The translations under genes and the position numbers were made by a program. Under the pieces are notes generated by a model. It did no database searches. It saw only the letters and a list, made by a program, of their open reading frames with translations, and was not told the DNA's origin. 64,000 bases of DNA from Micromonospora sp. M71_S20 (GTDB lineage Bacteria > Actinomycetota > Actinomycetes > Mycobacteriales > Micromonosporaceae), in the NCBI RefSeq assembly GCF_003664255.1, contig NZ_RCCV01000001.1, positions 2,852,001 through 2,916,000 of the forward strand. The letters are read 5' to 3'. Below, piece by piece: positions 54,501 to 60,913 of the stretch (positions are counted from its first letter, which is position 1; every line of letters starts with the position of its first letter).

Positions 54501-57194
54501 CGTCGGATGGTCACGTCGGCGGGTGGTTCATCGAACCGGACGATGACCTGGACATACTTCCCCGACGGCAAGCTGAAGACCCGCGCTGACGACGGCGTGC
54601 CGGTCGGCAAGCAGGTCGTCCTGGTCGACAACTCCGACTTCAACAACACCACCGCTACCGGGCAGTGGACGGCGGCGACGACACCGGATACCGGAAAGTA
54701 CGGCCACAACTACGCCACTCGCCCCGCAGGCACCGGTACGAACGTCTTCACCTGGCAGTTGAACGTGCCACAGGCCGGCACGTACGAGGTGTTGGCACGT
54801 TACCCGCAGGTCAGCGACGCGGCGACCGACGCGAAATACGCGGTCGCGCACAACGGCGGCAACACGGCGAAGAGCGTCAACCAGAGCACCAACACCGGCA
54901 CCTGGGTCAGCCTCGGCTCGTACAGCTTTACCGATGGCAACACCCACACGGTGTCATTGTCGGATCAGGCCAGCGGCACGGTTGTTGCGGACGCGGTGAA
55001 ACTGGTTCGCGACAACTCCGGGGACACCGACAGCGAGAAGCACGACTACGCCTACCAGTACGACCCGAACGGCAACCTAACCACAATCACCGACTCGTCA
55101 CCGAACGCCCGCGTCGACGCCTACACCGTCGAGTACACCGGACTGAACCAGGTCCAAAAGGTCATCGAACGCGACGGCGGAACCATCAAGAACACCACCG
55201 AGTTCGCCTACAACGAGAACAGCGCCCCGCTGACCACCACGCACGACCGGCAATGGGCCAGCTACGCCTACGACCCCCGCGACCTGGTCTCAACGGTAAT
55301 TAACGGCAAGTCCGAGACCGATCCGGACAAGAAGACCACCACCTTCACCTACACCGACCGGGGTGAAAAGGCGACCGAGGTCAAGGGTAACGGCAACACC
55401 GTCGACTACACGTACTACCTCGACGGGCTGCTCAAGACTCAGGTCGAGAAGAAGCCGAACGCGACAATCGTCTCCCAGCACACCTACACCTACGACCTCA
55501 ACGGCAACCGCGCCCGCGACGTCGCCAAGAAGATGAACGCCGACAACCACGCGGCGTACCTGAACACCACCAGCGACTACACCTATGACCCCCGGGACCG
55601 CCTGTCCACGCTCGTCAAGACCGGTCACGGCGCCGACACCGAAACCTACATCCACGACGCCAACAACAACGTCATCAACCAAACCATCAAAAACACCACA
55701 ACCACCTTCAACTACGACCGCAATCGACTGCTCACCGCCACCACCAGCGGCGGGACCGCCTCGTACAACTACGACCCCTTCGGCCGCCTCGACACCGTCA
55801 CCTCCGCGGGCACGGTCATCGAACGGAACATCTACGACGGCTTCGACCACATCGTGGAGAACCGCAAGGGCACCGGGGCGAACGCCACCACCACCCGGTT
55901 CGCCTACGACCCGCTCGACCGCACCACCACCAAGACCACCAACGCCGGTGCGGCGGACGAGAAGACCACCACCTTCAACTACCTCGGCCTATCCAGCGAG
56001 ATCCTGGACGAAGAAGTCGCTGGCGAACTCACCAAGTCGTACCAGTACTCGCCGTGGGGTCAGCGACTCTCACAGGTCACCCACAACGACGACGGCACCG
56101 AGGAAGACGCCTACTACGGCTACAACCCACACACCGACGTCGAGACCCTCACCGACGACACCGGCAACACCAAGGCCACCTACGGATACACCGCCTACGG
56201 CAACAACGACGACACCCACTTCACCGGCATCGACAAACCCGACGCCGCAGACCCGACGAAGGAGGCATACAACGCCTACCGGTACAACGCCAAACGTTGG
56301 GACCAAGGCTCCGGTACCTACGACATGGGATTCCGAAACTACAACCCCGGCCTCAACCGATTCCTCACCCGAGACAACTACAACGGTGCCCTCTCCGACA
56401 TGAACCTCGGCCTCGACCCCTGGAACAACAACCGCTACGCGTTCGGGGGAGGTAATCCCATCTCAAACGTCGAGATCGATGGGCACGGGTTCACTGACTT
56501 CGTTGCTGCGGGAGTGGCGATGCTTGCCAACGCCGCTGAGTCCGTGGGAAAGACTTTGCTGGGCGACGACGTCAACGTGCCAGGTGACCCGATCGCTGAG
56601 CAACTCGCGTACACCGACACGGTCATCCAGGCGTCCAACGAGGCAGGGGTGGACCCTCAGACCGTCATGGCACTGCTGCTCAAGGAGGGCAACATCCGTG
56701 CCCTGGGTGGGGATGCAGCGAAGGACGCGGAGCGGCTGCAGATCGGACTTCATCAGCGGGGTCTGTATCCGGCGGGCGGAAAGCCTTCGATCGGTATGGC
56801 CCAGATGCAGGAGGGGACGTTCGACAAGACCAAGGCGAACCATCCTGAGATATTTGCCGGCCGGGAGTGGAGTGAAATGGTCGATGATAACGAACTGGCC
56901 ATCACGGCAATGGCGTACCATGTAAAGGATCTGCAAGCCGAACTCGCGGCGGTAGGGAACAGGTCGAGCCTGCGGACTGATGAGCTTATAGCAGTCGGTT
57001 ACAATCAGGGTGCGAAAAACATGCTGGAGTTCGCGACCAGTGGCCGAGCGCCGAACCCTGAATCGGCAAGTGATGCGGAGAAATATCTAAATGGCCAAGA
57101 CGTCCGCCCGGGCTATAACTTCTTCCGTCAGGTGGCGGCCTACGGGATGTCCCTTGGTCCGGCGGAGGCATGCGCCCAATGCCTGATCATGTGA
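48579..57194 (+). CDS. RHS/YD-repeat polymorphic toxin with lysozyme/transglycosylase-like C-terminus
   Basis: 2871 aa. GTG 48579 follows GGAGG by 10 bases. An N-terminal signal/anchor (WPLIVVLVLALVVTLGG) leads to a DNRLRE-type region and two golvesin-like beta domains (about 437-573 and 2010-2144, each ending in IADAVRFT or VADAVKLV). YD repeats fill about 1150-2590, then the RHS core GFRNYNPGLNRFLTRDNY and NGALSDMNLGLDPWNNNRYA. The 240-residue tip has LLLKEGNIRALGG (glutamate near 2700), SIGMAQMQEGTF and VGYNQGAKNM, the signature of a lysozyme/SLT-type glycan cleaver. Probably a wall-delivered antibacterial toxin. The overlapping lipoprotein is the likely immunity. Confidence 0.9.
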   Translation: MGRLRWPLIVVLVLALVVTLGGMETLSSRRDPGGETTAAADGRGGEGLLSRLGDAAKGLVDGGSRPAKPEVVAAGLAVQEKAAPAKVWPAQKRVRELVGKRTERGRVYQLSDGRMQAEISAVPLHYKDGKGRFQQIDTTVRPTKDKGYVQGNRTNSFASLFGDSSDDLVRFERDGRSIELGLAGAARGVTPKVSGSTVTYPGLAGGADIVYDVTSTALKEKIVLRRAPAGPVSWTFTLETAGLTVQQRKDGSIAFVPPSGGEPVFVMPAPFMYDDKDDVSSPHGKVWSDKVTQKVTRVYGQTTVTVSADAGWLADPARVYPVVIDPTIKIQPVPDDAQDVAIYSGNTAKNYNDTYQLPVGTDETQAWRSLLKFDVAGAVPANTPIDDAQLQLYYSQTLPQWAYDVPMEARRVTTAWTEDGATWANMNANIAGAPAGNVVVKDDGDAGTSVVGSWPSSGSTLTSKAVGTDYRYHGSSASTDTHTWVPTITESGDYQVEVHYVGYSDRPTNAPYTVHYSGGSKTYPVDQTTPASAGKWVTLGTHPFVAGTTGKVVLNGVPGTSAIADAVRFTKAGAVKKYAKSSVWNSFPVRNLVQDWVNGTHPNHGFMIKALDESTKDRGGPVYEASEYAYANDRRDFNLPKLVVTYGRPGVTVAPPTTITSTGAVLGWPAYVDPSSGTGDDIVEYQVHRSVHQTFTPSAATLVAPVSAGTLTYQDTTAVPTAADNTNPMARKFYYYMVAVKTQDGQLTAGPTQPAMLPKAGQITRIYRTGVTDTTLSAARPTQNVDVYDGDPYVGPGNNSTVYGDSRGVVKFPTLTGVPADAQVVGAELRMYNTYLYPGSDTDEYVDVHRLTRTFDEATATWTKANATTAWTTPGGDYDTTWKAGFNGFTNDPEWATWDVTNPVKGWVATPTSNTGFLLRMRDEATATARAMLLSSEGEEPLLRPTLEVTYLEQSAESTYYAASTPQTLTPNATYTVPVTVSNPTLAAWNPTDWELSYDWKRADGVTDGTDASYELRTPLPASIAAGGTVDVTAQVKTPPSSTEGSKRTEYILRWQLRNKITGKWLSETTPIQALPQNVAVEEPTSDQLGLEKFYSYAGKNTGAGGTLMNNLYAGNTVWSYNAFSNPSRGLSTFVRLAYNSLDTSDTVAGYGWSLQASSMMRLGTPLDFHPNPNPTKVTLTDGDGTSHWFTWDVTANEWKAPKGVHLHLQKHSSVDCKPNTQEPRAWVLTRPDRTQFFYDCEGFLSSTVDNNGNEMRFVYEERKSNNKPTKFLKYLLDATGRQTLTIDYFAKGQAFDYIDDTTWTRQSGTNLTNPKIIDHVSQITDISGRKLTFTYTDKGLLGELIDGAGSSQPKTFKFAYDMTQGNKNVKLVKATDPRGNATDVTYNYPQTGDDPKWHWTTKSYTDRLDNLTQFAYVDPDGPQENAVHTTVTDAENHATQYQMDGYGRPAQTTNAKNQVTNLEWDGDHNVTKLTEANGAVSTWAYDAKTGYPTEIKDAEAVRNGTSGTVLTYQRQLNGYVADLTEKTSPQGRKHTFGYEADGDLAWLVDPMGNTTTDPDDYKTTYTYDAWGQMLTATDANGNTTVNNNFDANGYPQTITDAKSKSTTFVYDVRGQVTTVTDADQKVTQQNYDTFGRPLDTIVPVKQSEGRFITTPAPTYDQNDNVLQSYAPNGAVSTALYDEADQIIHTLAPVDVAGDPQRKTSFTYDKVGNLLTTIEPKGNLTPDVPDDYVTTTTYDAIYQLTSVVNAEGDTISYEYDNVGNVVTVVDPRKNATADTTDYTTKMEYDWAHRLVKSIDALGKFTTATYDLDGLVTSTADQLGNITEVTLDPRGKPSQVRVPHVDNAGTITHRTTKYEYDQVGNQTKVISPRGVATTNDPDDFATVTVYDELNRVKETRTAYDEDDPRYTTADVTTYDYDNVGRLAKTSMPPSTGETVRNDTTYTYFDNGWAQSSTDPWDIRTTYDYNELGGQTRRMVTSAGGSSNRTMTWTYFPDGKLKTRADDGVPVGKQVVLVDNSDFNNTTATGQWTAATTPDTGKYGHNYATRPAGTGTNVFTWQLNVPQAGTYEVLARYPQVSDAATDAKYAVAHNGGNTAKSVNQSTNTGTWVSLGSYSFTDGNTHTVSLSDQASGTVVADAVKLVRDNSGDTDSEKHDYAYQYDPNGNLTTITDSSPNARVDAYTVEYTGLNQVQKVIERDGGTIKNTTEFAYNENSAPLTTTHDRQWASYAYDPRDLVSTVINGKSETDPDKKTTTFTYTDRGEKATEVKGNGNTVDYTYYLDGLLKTQVEKKPNATIVSQHTYTYDLNGNRARDVAKKMNADNHAAYLNTTSDYTYDPRDRLSTLVKTGHGADTETYIHDANNNVINQTIKNTTTTFNYDRNRLLTATTSGGTASYNYDPFGRLDTVTSAGTVIERNIYDGFDHIVENRKGTGANATTTRFAYDPLDRTTTKTTNAGAADEKTTTFNYLGLSSEILDEEVAGELTKSYQYSPWGQRLSQVTHNDDGTEEDAYYGYNPHTDVETLTDDTGNTKATYGYTAYGNNDDTHFTGIDKPDAADPTKEAYNAYRYNAKRWDQGSGTYDMGFRNYNPGLNRFLTRDNYNGALSDMNLGLDPWNNNRYAFGGGNPISNVEIDGHGFTDFVAAGVAMLANAAESVGKTLLGDDVNVPGDPIAEQLAYTDTVIQASNEAGVDPQTVMALLLKEGNIRALGGDAAKDAERLQIGLHQRGLYPAGGKPSIGMAQMQEGTFDKTKANHPEIFAGREWSEMVDDNELAITAMAYHVKDLQAELAAVGNRSSLRTDELIAVGYNQGAKNMLEFATSGRAPNPESASDAEKYLNGQDVRPGYNFFRQVAAYGMSLGPAEACAQCLIM

Positions 57195-57655
57195 GGGCGC
57201 TGTCGGGGCGGCGGATCATGTCGGCATTGTTGCTGGTGACGTTGCTGTGGTTAACAGCATGTCAGACCGCCAGACGCCCCAGCGAGAGTGTGCAGCGATG
57301 CGCCCGAGGGCTCACCGTCGACGGGTATGCCCAGACGCAGCCGTACGAGGACCGGACCTGGTTGGAAGTCGGATTCATTGGCCCGGCATCAACAAGCGGA
57401 GCAGAGAAGGTGAAGCTCGATCCGGCCGGGAAACTATCACTGGCACTGGTTCCGCAGCGGCCGAGTGGGCCGTATGTGGTGATCGCCGAAGGTGAGGTGC
57501 GGTTGGCGGCCGACACCTGCTCTATCTCGGTAGAGAAGTTGAAACAGGGTTTAGAACCGCCAGGGCACCTGGGCATCTCACCAGAGCAGTCGGCTGCCGT
57601 GGCTGGCGGGGAGAGCGAGTTGATCATCTTGATGATCGGCCCGGAGACGATCTGA
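57191..57655 (+). CDS. Lipoprotein, probable immunity to the RHS toxin
   Basis: 154 aa from GTG 57191, which overlaps the RHS stop (GTGA); earlier in-frame ATGs would lie inside the RHS gene. The signal SGRRIMSALLLVTLLWLTAC ends in lipobox LTAC. The mature part is beta-rich (DRTWLEVGFIGPA, GPYVVIAEGEVRLA) with two cysteines (QRCARG, ADTCSI) that could form a disulfide. Outer-face lipoproteins that block lysozymes are known in other bacteria, and coupling to a toxin with a glycan-cleaving tip fits immunity. A strong terminator follows. Confidence 0.7.
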   Translation: MRALSGRRIMSALLLVTLLWLTACQTARRPSESVQRCARGLTVDGYAQTQPYEDRTWLEVGFIGPASTSGAEKVKLDPAGKLSLALVPQRPSGPYVVIAEGEVRLAADTCSISVEKLKQGLEPPGHLGISPEQSAAVAGGESELIILMIGPETI

Positions 57656-57687
57656 CGGGCACTGGTTCCTGGCATGCGGTTCGGAAT

Positions 57688-57721
57688 GGTGGGGTGCGTA
57701 CATCGAGGTACGCACCCCACC
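57688..57721. terminator. Terminator hairpin between immunity lipoprotein and DUF4184 genes
   Basis: ggtggggtgcgtac (57688-57701) pairs perfectly with gtacgcaccccacc (57708-57721) around a 6-base loop. It lies 33 bases after the lipoprotein stop and 55 bases before the end of the convergent DUF4184 gene. Confidence 0.8.
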
Positions 57722-57775
57722 GCCGTGGTCGGCATCTTGTGTTCGGCACCGGGAGTGGCCTGGGAGCGCCGGCGA

Positions 57776-58525
57776 TCAGGGCCGTTTTCCATTGAGTCGA
57801 TCGCTGCGCCTACGGGTCGAAGCGGTTACGCAGACGCCGCCGGCTAGCAAGGAGAACGCCAGTACATGCAACAGTCGTACGCCCGACGCGGCGACATGGC
57901 GGGAGGCCGGTAGTTGCGGTAGCACCATTACACCGAGTGCGAGTGTGGTCGCTCCGACCGAATAGAACACTGCTGGCCACGCCGGCCGCCTCTGGTCTAC
58001 GGGCGTATGTAGACGCGGGACATGGCGCGCCAGTCCGACGACGACTGCTCCCCCAATCGCCGTGCTGGTCAAATCCGATACGGTCCACCAATGCACGCCG
58101 GTGGCGGCGTACCAGTCGACGCCGAGTGCGCGTAGCCAGCCGTCAGTGTGGGTGAGGAAATCCCAGCCGAGGTGACTGGCGGAGCCCAGTAGTGCGGAGG
58201 CGATGGTGACCCACCAGCGGTGCCGGACCGAACTGAGCATGGCATATTCGGGCCAGTGGAAGGTGGTACTGGCCGGCAGGTGCGGGGCGACCACGGCGGC
58301 GCACTGGCGGACCAGCCAGGCGTATACGAGTGCCACCGGGAGGCACCACCAGAGCAGGCCAGTCACCGTGTGGGTGCCCGCGACCTCCCACCGAGTCCCC
58401 ATCAGTAGGTACGCCATGTCGGGCGACATCGCCCCGGTGCACAGGGCAACGCCGTCGAACCACCTGGGCCGCCAGAGTTTCAGCGGTAGCACTACAGCCA
58501 GATGCGAGGGGAAGGTTAACGGCAC
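57776..58525 (-). CDS. DUF4184-family membrane protein
   Basis: 249 aa from GTG 58525 (VPLTFPSHLAVVLPLKLWRP). The frame is open to 58798 but that upstream part is the non-coding repeat. DUF4184 features: PLTFPSHLAVVLPL, CTGAMSPDMAYLLMG, HTVTGLLWWCLPVALVYAWL, and histidines in SASHLGWDFLTHTDGWLRAL that resemble the metal-dependent membrane hydrolase relatives. Six to seven membrane segments. Single gene within the island, on the minus strand. Substrate unknown; it is probably cargo. Confidence 0.8.
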   Translation of the reverse strand: MPLTFPSHLAVVLPLKLWRPRWFDGVALCTGAMSPDMAYLLMGTRWEVAGTHTVTGLLWWCLPVALVYAWLVRQCAAVVAPHLPASTTFHWPEYAMLSSVRHRWWVTIASALLGSASHLGWDFLTHTDGWLRALGVDWYAATGVHWWTVSDLTSTAIGGAVVVGLARHVPRLHTPVDQRRPAWPAVFYSVGATTLALGVMVLPQLPASRHVAASGVRLLHVLAFSLLAGGVCVTASTRRRSDRLNGKRP

Positions 58526-58608
58526 CCAGCGGAGGCTACCGCTCCCTGACCGCCGCGCACATCCTGCTGCCGCCGAACGCAGATCTCGCGGGCCTGACGC
58601 TGTCGTTT

Positions 58609-58823
58609 GGTGCTCCGGTGGTGCTCGGACGTTCGGCACCCAATCAGCACGGGCGCGACTGTTCCAGCATCGCAGCGGCCCTGCCAGCCGTCGTCGGCGG
58701 CGGCCTGTTGAATGCAACGCCTGGACCAGCGGAAACGAAAAGCCCTCCGTGTGGACGGAGAGCCGCTGAACCAGTACGTTATAGGAGTCTAAGCTCACGA
58801 TAGAGATATTTTGCCCGGTTCCG
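58609..58823 (+). repeat. Upstream repeat, copy 2
   Basis: About 215 bases shared with 60451-60667: gtgctcggacgttcggcacc, then gactgttccagcatcgcagc, aacgcctggaccagc, a ctccgt/acggag hairpin at 58745-58760, agtacgttat, and ttgcccggttcc just before the tRNA fragment. The left third also occurs at 47987. It runs up to the anticodon loop of the fragment. Confidence 0.8.
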
Positions 58824-58867
58824 ACTACGGATCAGAAGGTTAGGGGTTCGAGTCCCTTCGGGCGCAC
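58824..58867 (+). other. tRNA-Arg(ACG) 3'-half fragment, copy 3
   Basis: Best preserved copy: actacggatcagaaggttag, ggggttcgagtccctt and cgggcgcac are all intact. The sequence before it (ttgcccggttccg) is repeat, not a tRNA 5' half, so it cannot give a functional tRNA. It matches copy 1 exactly from ctacgg to cgcac. Confidence 0.88.
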
Positions 58868-58876
58868 TTCACGACC

Positions 58877-58912
58877 AAGGCCGTGACCAGCGGAAACGCT
58901 GGTCACGGCCTT
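58877..58912 (+). terminator. tRNA-type terminator after copy 3
   Basis: aaggccgtgaccagcg (58877-58892) pairs over 16 bp with 58897-58912 and has a gaaa tetraloop. The following ttgattgcttctgc is shared with copy 4. Confidence 0.8.
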
Positions 58913-59159
58913 GATTGCTTCTGCGTGCTGGGACGAGTCTTCCCAGTATTTGCTGGTGCTCCTGTGATGCTCCGTTGTCGCTGTGCTGTTTCGGCAGGGG
59001 TCCGTGTCGGTCTGAGCTGTCCCAGTCGTTTGCATGTCGGCTGGTCTGGATCATGGTCGAGGCGCCGGTGCGTCAGGGCGCAACCGTCGTCCACTGCGGT
59101 TACGGCTGTGGATCTTGCCATGAGATGTTGGCGCTGGTCGGTATTGATCCGGTGCCGTC

Positions 59160-60152
59160 CTACGTCTGGTACCAGGGTTCGCCGCAGCGCTGCCCCGGTA
59201 GCTCGGACCGACCGGCGGCGGCCGTTCCGTCCACTCGCGGCCTGCGGGCGACCGGACGAAAGTGCCAGCCGGGGGTACGGCGCAATGCGGCACCGATCTC
59301 GTCAAGCACCTCTGTCGGTACCGGCGTCCTCGTTGTCGGGTCAACGAGACTGCCGAGAAGCTCCCTTGTGCTCTGCTGGAGCTCCCGACCAAGCTCGTTA
59401 CGCTCGGTGCGGATCCGGTAGCGGCGGCTTACCGTCGCGAGCAGCAGGCACGCGGCAGTGCCGACCCCGATCAAGAGGCTCGGAGCCAGCCGTCCGGCCG
59501 GAACGCCCGTCGCCATCTGGCGGATGCAGAACACCACCAGCGACACCGGCGGCAAGAGGGCCAAAGAGGTGACTACGACCAGCCACCGGCGTTCCCGGCC
59601 GAGTGCGGCGCGCCAGCCGCCGTCGTTGAAGGTGGCGAGCCGACAACCAATGCGGTTTACCCGCAACAGTTTGATACGCATCGCCTCGCGGGAACGCAGG
59701 TCGGGTTGGATGGATTCGGTCAGCATGGCCTTGGCCCCAGCCACCACTGTTCGATAGCGGACCTTCGGTGTCAGACGGTTATAGCTGCCAGCGGCGTATC
59801 GCGAGAGGTACCAGCCGGCCAGCCCCACTCCGACCAGCACCCAGAAAAGACCCTGTGCGCCACGTTCGCCGCCGGCGTCGCTGGTCAGGTTGATCCCGTA
59901 CGAGACGGGAATCTGAGCCACGACGGTGGCCAGGGGAATCGCCGCCGCCGACACCCAACGATCCTGAGGAATCCCGTGCCACCGACGCTCCAGACGCCAC
60001 AGCACGGGCAGTCGGGCAAGCCACCGTGCCAGTTCGGCCGCGCCGAGCAGCACCATCACCAGCGCCGCAGCCACCGTAGAGATCGTCAGATACTGGATGA
60101 CCAACACACCAGCCGTTCTCGTCAGAGCGGCCCTCGGCGGGCCGTACCACAC
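59160..60152 (-). CDS. Polytopic membrane protein of unknown function
   Basis: 330 aa from GTG 60152; a GTG 15 codons later (60107) is another possible start and neither has a clear ribosome site. Four membrane helices: YLTISTVAAALVMVLLGAAE, WVSAAAIPLATVVAQIPVSY to LFWVLVGVGLAGWYL, WLVVVTSLALLPPVSLVVFC and LAPSLLIGVGTAACLLLATV. A soluble cytoplasmic section (TPKVRYRTVVAGAKAMLTES, then EAMRIKLLRVNRIGCRLATF) lies between helices 3 and 4, and the C-terminal 90 residues are hydrophilic. No family recognised. It is the only gene between tRNA fragments 3 and 4. Confidence 0.65.
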   Translation of the reverse strand: MWYGPPRAALTRTAGVLVIQYLTISTVAAALVMVLLGAAELARWLARLPVLWRLERRWHGIPQDRWVSAAAIPLATVVAQIPVSYGINLTSDAGGERGAQGLFWVLVGVGLAGWYLSRYAAGSYNRLTPKVRYRTVVAGAKAMLTESIQPDLRSREAMRIKLLRVNRIGCRLATFNDGGWRAALGRERRWLVVVTSLALLPPVSLVVFCIRQMATGVPAGRLAPSLLIGVGTAACLLLATVSRRYRIRTERNELGRELQQSTRELLGSLVDPTTRTPVPTEVLDEIGAALRRTPGWHFRPVARRPRVDGTAAAGRSELPGQRCGEPWYQT

Positions 60153-60450
60153 CGCGCTGGTGCAGCGTAATCAATCGGCAACCCGGTGTGAAAGCCGTCC
60201 ATGACGGTGTCTGCGACATCGGCCGCCCACGAAGGCAGAGCGGAGCCTCTCCGGTGGCAACCCGTATAGCGGCGTACGCGGGATCAGCGTGCAGAGCGGC
60301 TACGTTTTCGCCGTGGGCGACGTGATGGAGGCGGTGCGTGGGCCTCGTGACCGCAAGCTGGACGACGTCACCGCTGCCGAAACCGGCCCCTGGAGAGGTT
60401 CGTCGGGACAACTACGGGGACCCGCAAGAGAGTTCGAGGACGTGGATCGG

Positions 60451-60667
60451 GCGGCGCTCCGATGTGCTCGGACGTTCGGCACCCGATCGGCATGGGCACG
60501 ACCGTTCCAGCATCGCAGCAGTTTCACCGCCCGCCGACCGTCTCGGCCCGTTGAGCGCAACGCCTGGACCAGCAGAAACGAAACAACCTCCGTTTAGGCG
60601 GAGGACAGCTGGATCAGTACGTTATGGGATTCTCCGGTGGTTTCGGAGATGTCTTGCCCGGTTCCAA
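60451..60667 (+). repeat. Upstream repeat, copy 3
   Basis: About 215 bases matching 58609-58823: gtgctcggacgttcggcacc, gttccagcatcgcagcag, aacgcctggaccagcagaaa, a cctccg/cggagg hairpin at 60587-60604, agtacgttatggg and ttgcccggttcc. The hairpin loop differs from copy 2 while the stem remains, which hints at a structured element. Confidence 0.8.
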
Positions 60668-60710
60668 CTGCGGATCAGCAGGTCAGAGGTTCGAGTCCCT
60701 TCGGGCGCAC
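60668..60710 (+). other. tRNA-Arg 3'-half fragment, copy 4 (degenerate)
   Basis: ctgcggatcagcaggtcaga followed by ggttcgagtccctt and cgggcgcac. Compared with copy 3 the anticodon-loop A is G and the T stem has a mismatch, so this copy is the most decayed. The 3' half is otherwise complete and followed by the same terminator. Confidence 0.85.
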
Positions 60711-60718
60711 TTCACGAA

Positions 60719-60755
60719 CAAGGCCGTGACCAGCGGAACGCGGGTCACGGCCTTG
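60719..60755 (+). terminator. tRNA-type terminator after copy 4
   Basis: caaggccgtgacc (60719-60731) pairs over 13 bp with ggtcacggccttg (60743-60755). It is the same element as after copies 2 and 3, with loop changes. Confidence 0.75.
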
Positions 60756-60913
60756 ATTGCTTCTGCAGGTCGGGGCAGAGCGTCCCAAGCATCGATCTTG
60801 GTTCGTGGAGTGAGCAGTCGGTCGGGGCGACTCGGACCGGCCCTACGCGGCCTGCTCGCTCCGTTTCCGATGCGAGCGGCTGACCGCGTGGGCCGGCCGG
60901 TGACAGGGCCAGG

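Noticed and set aside
58526..58798. N-terminal extension of the DUF4184 frame
   Set aside because: This part is the non-coding repeat that also occurs at 60451 with stops, so the GTG at 58525 was preferred.
43786..60710. A functional tRNA gene at any of the four tRNA-like sites
   Set aside because: No acceptor 5' strand or D arm precedes any copy; all begin at the anticodon loop.
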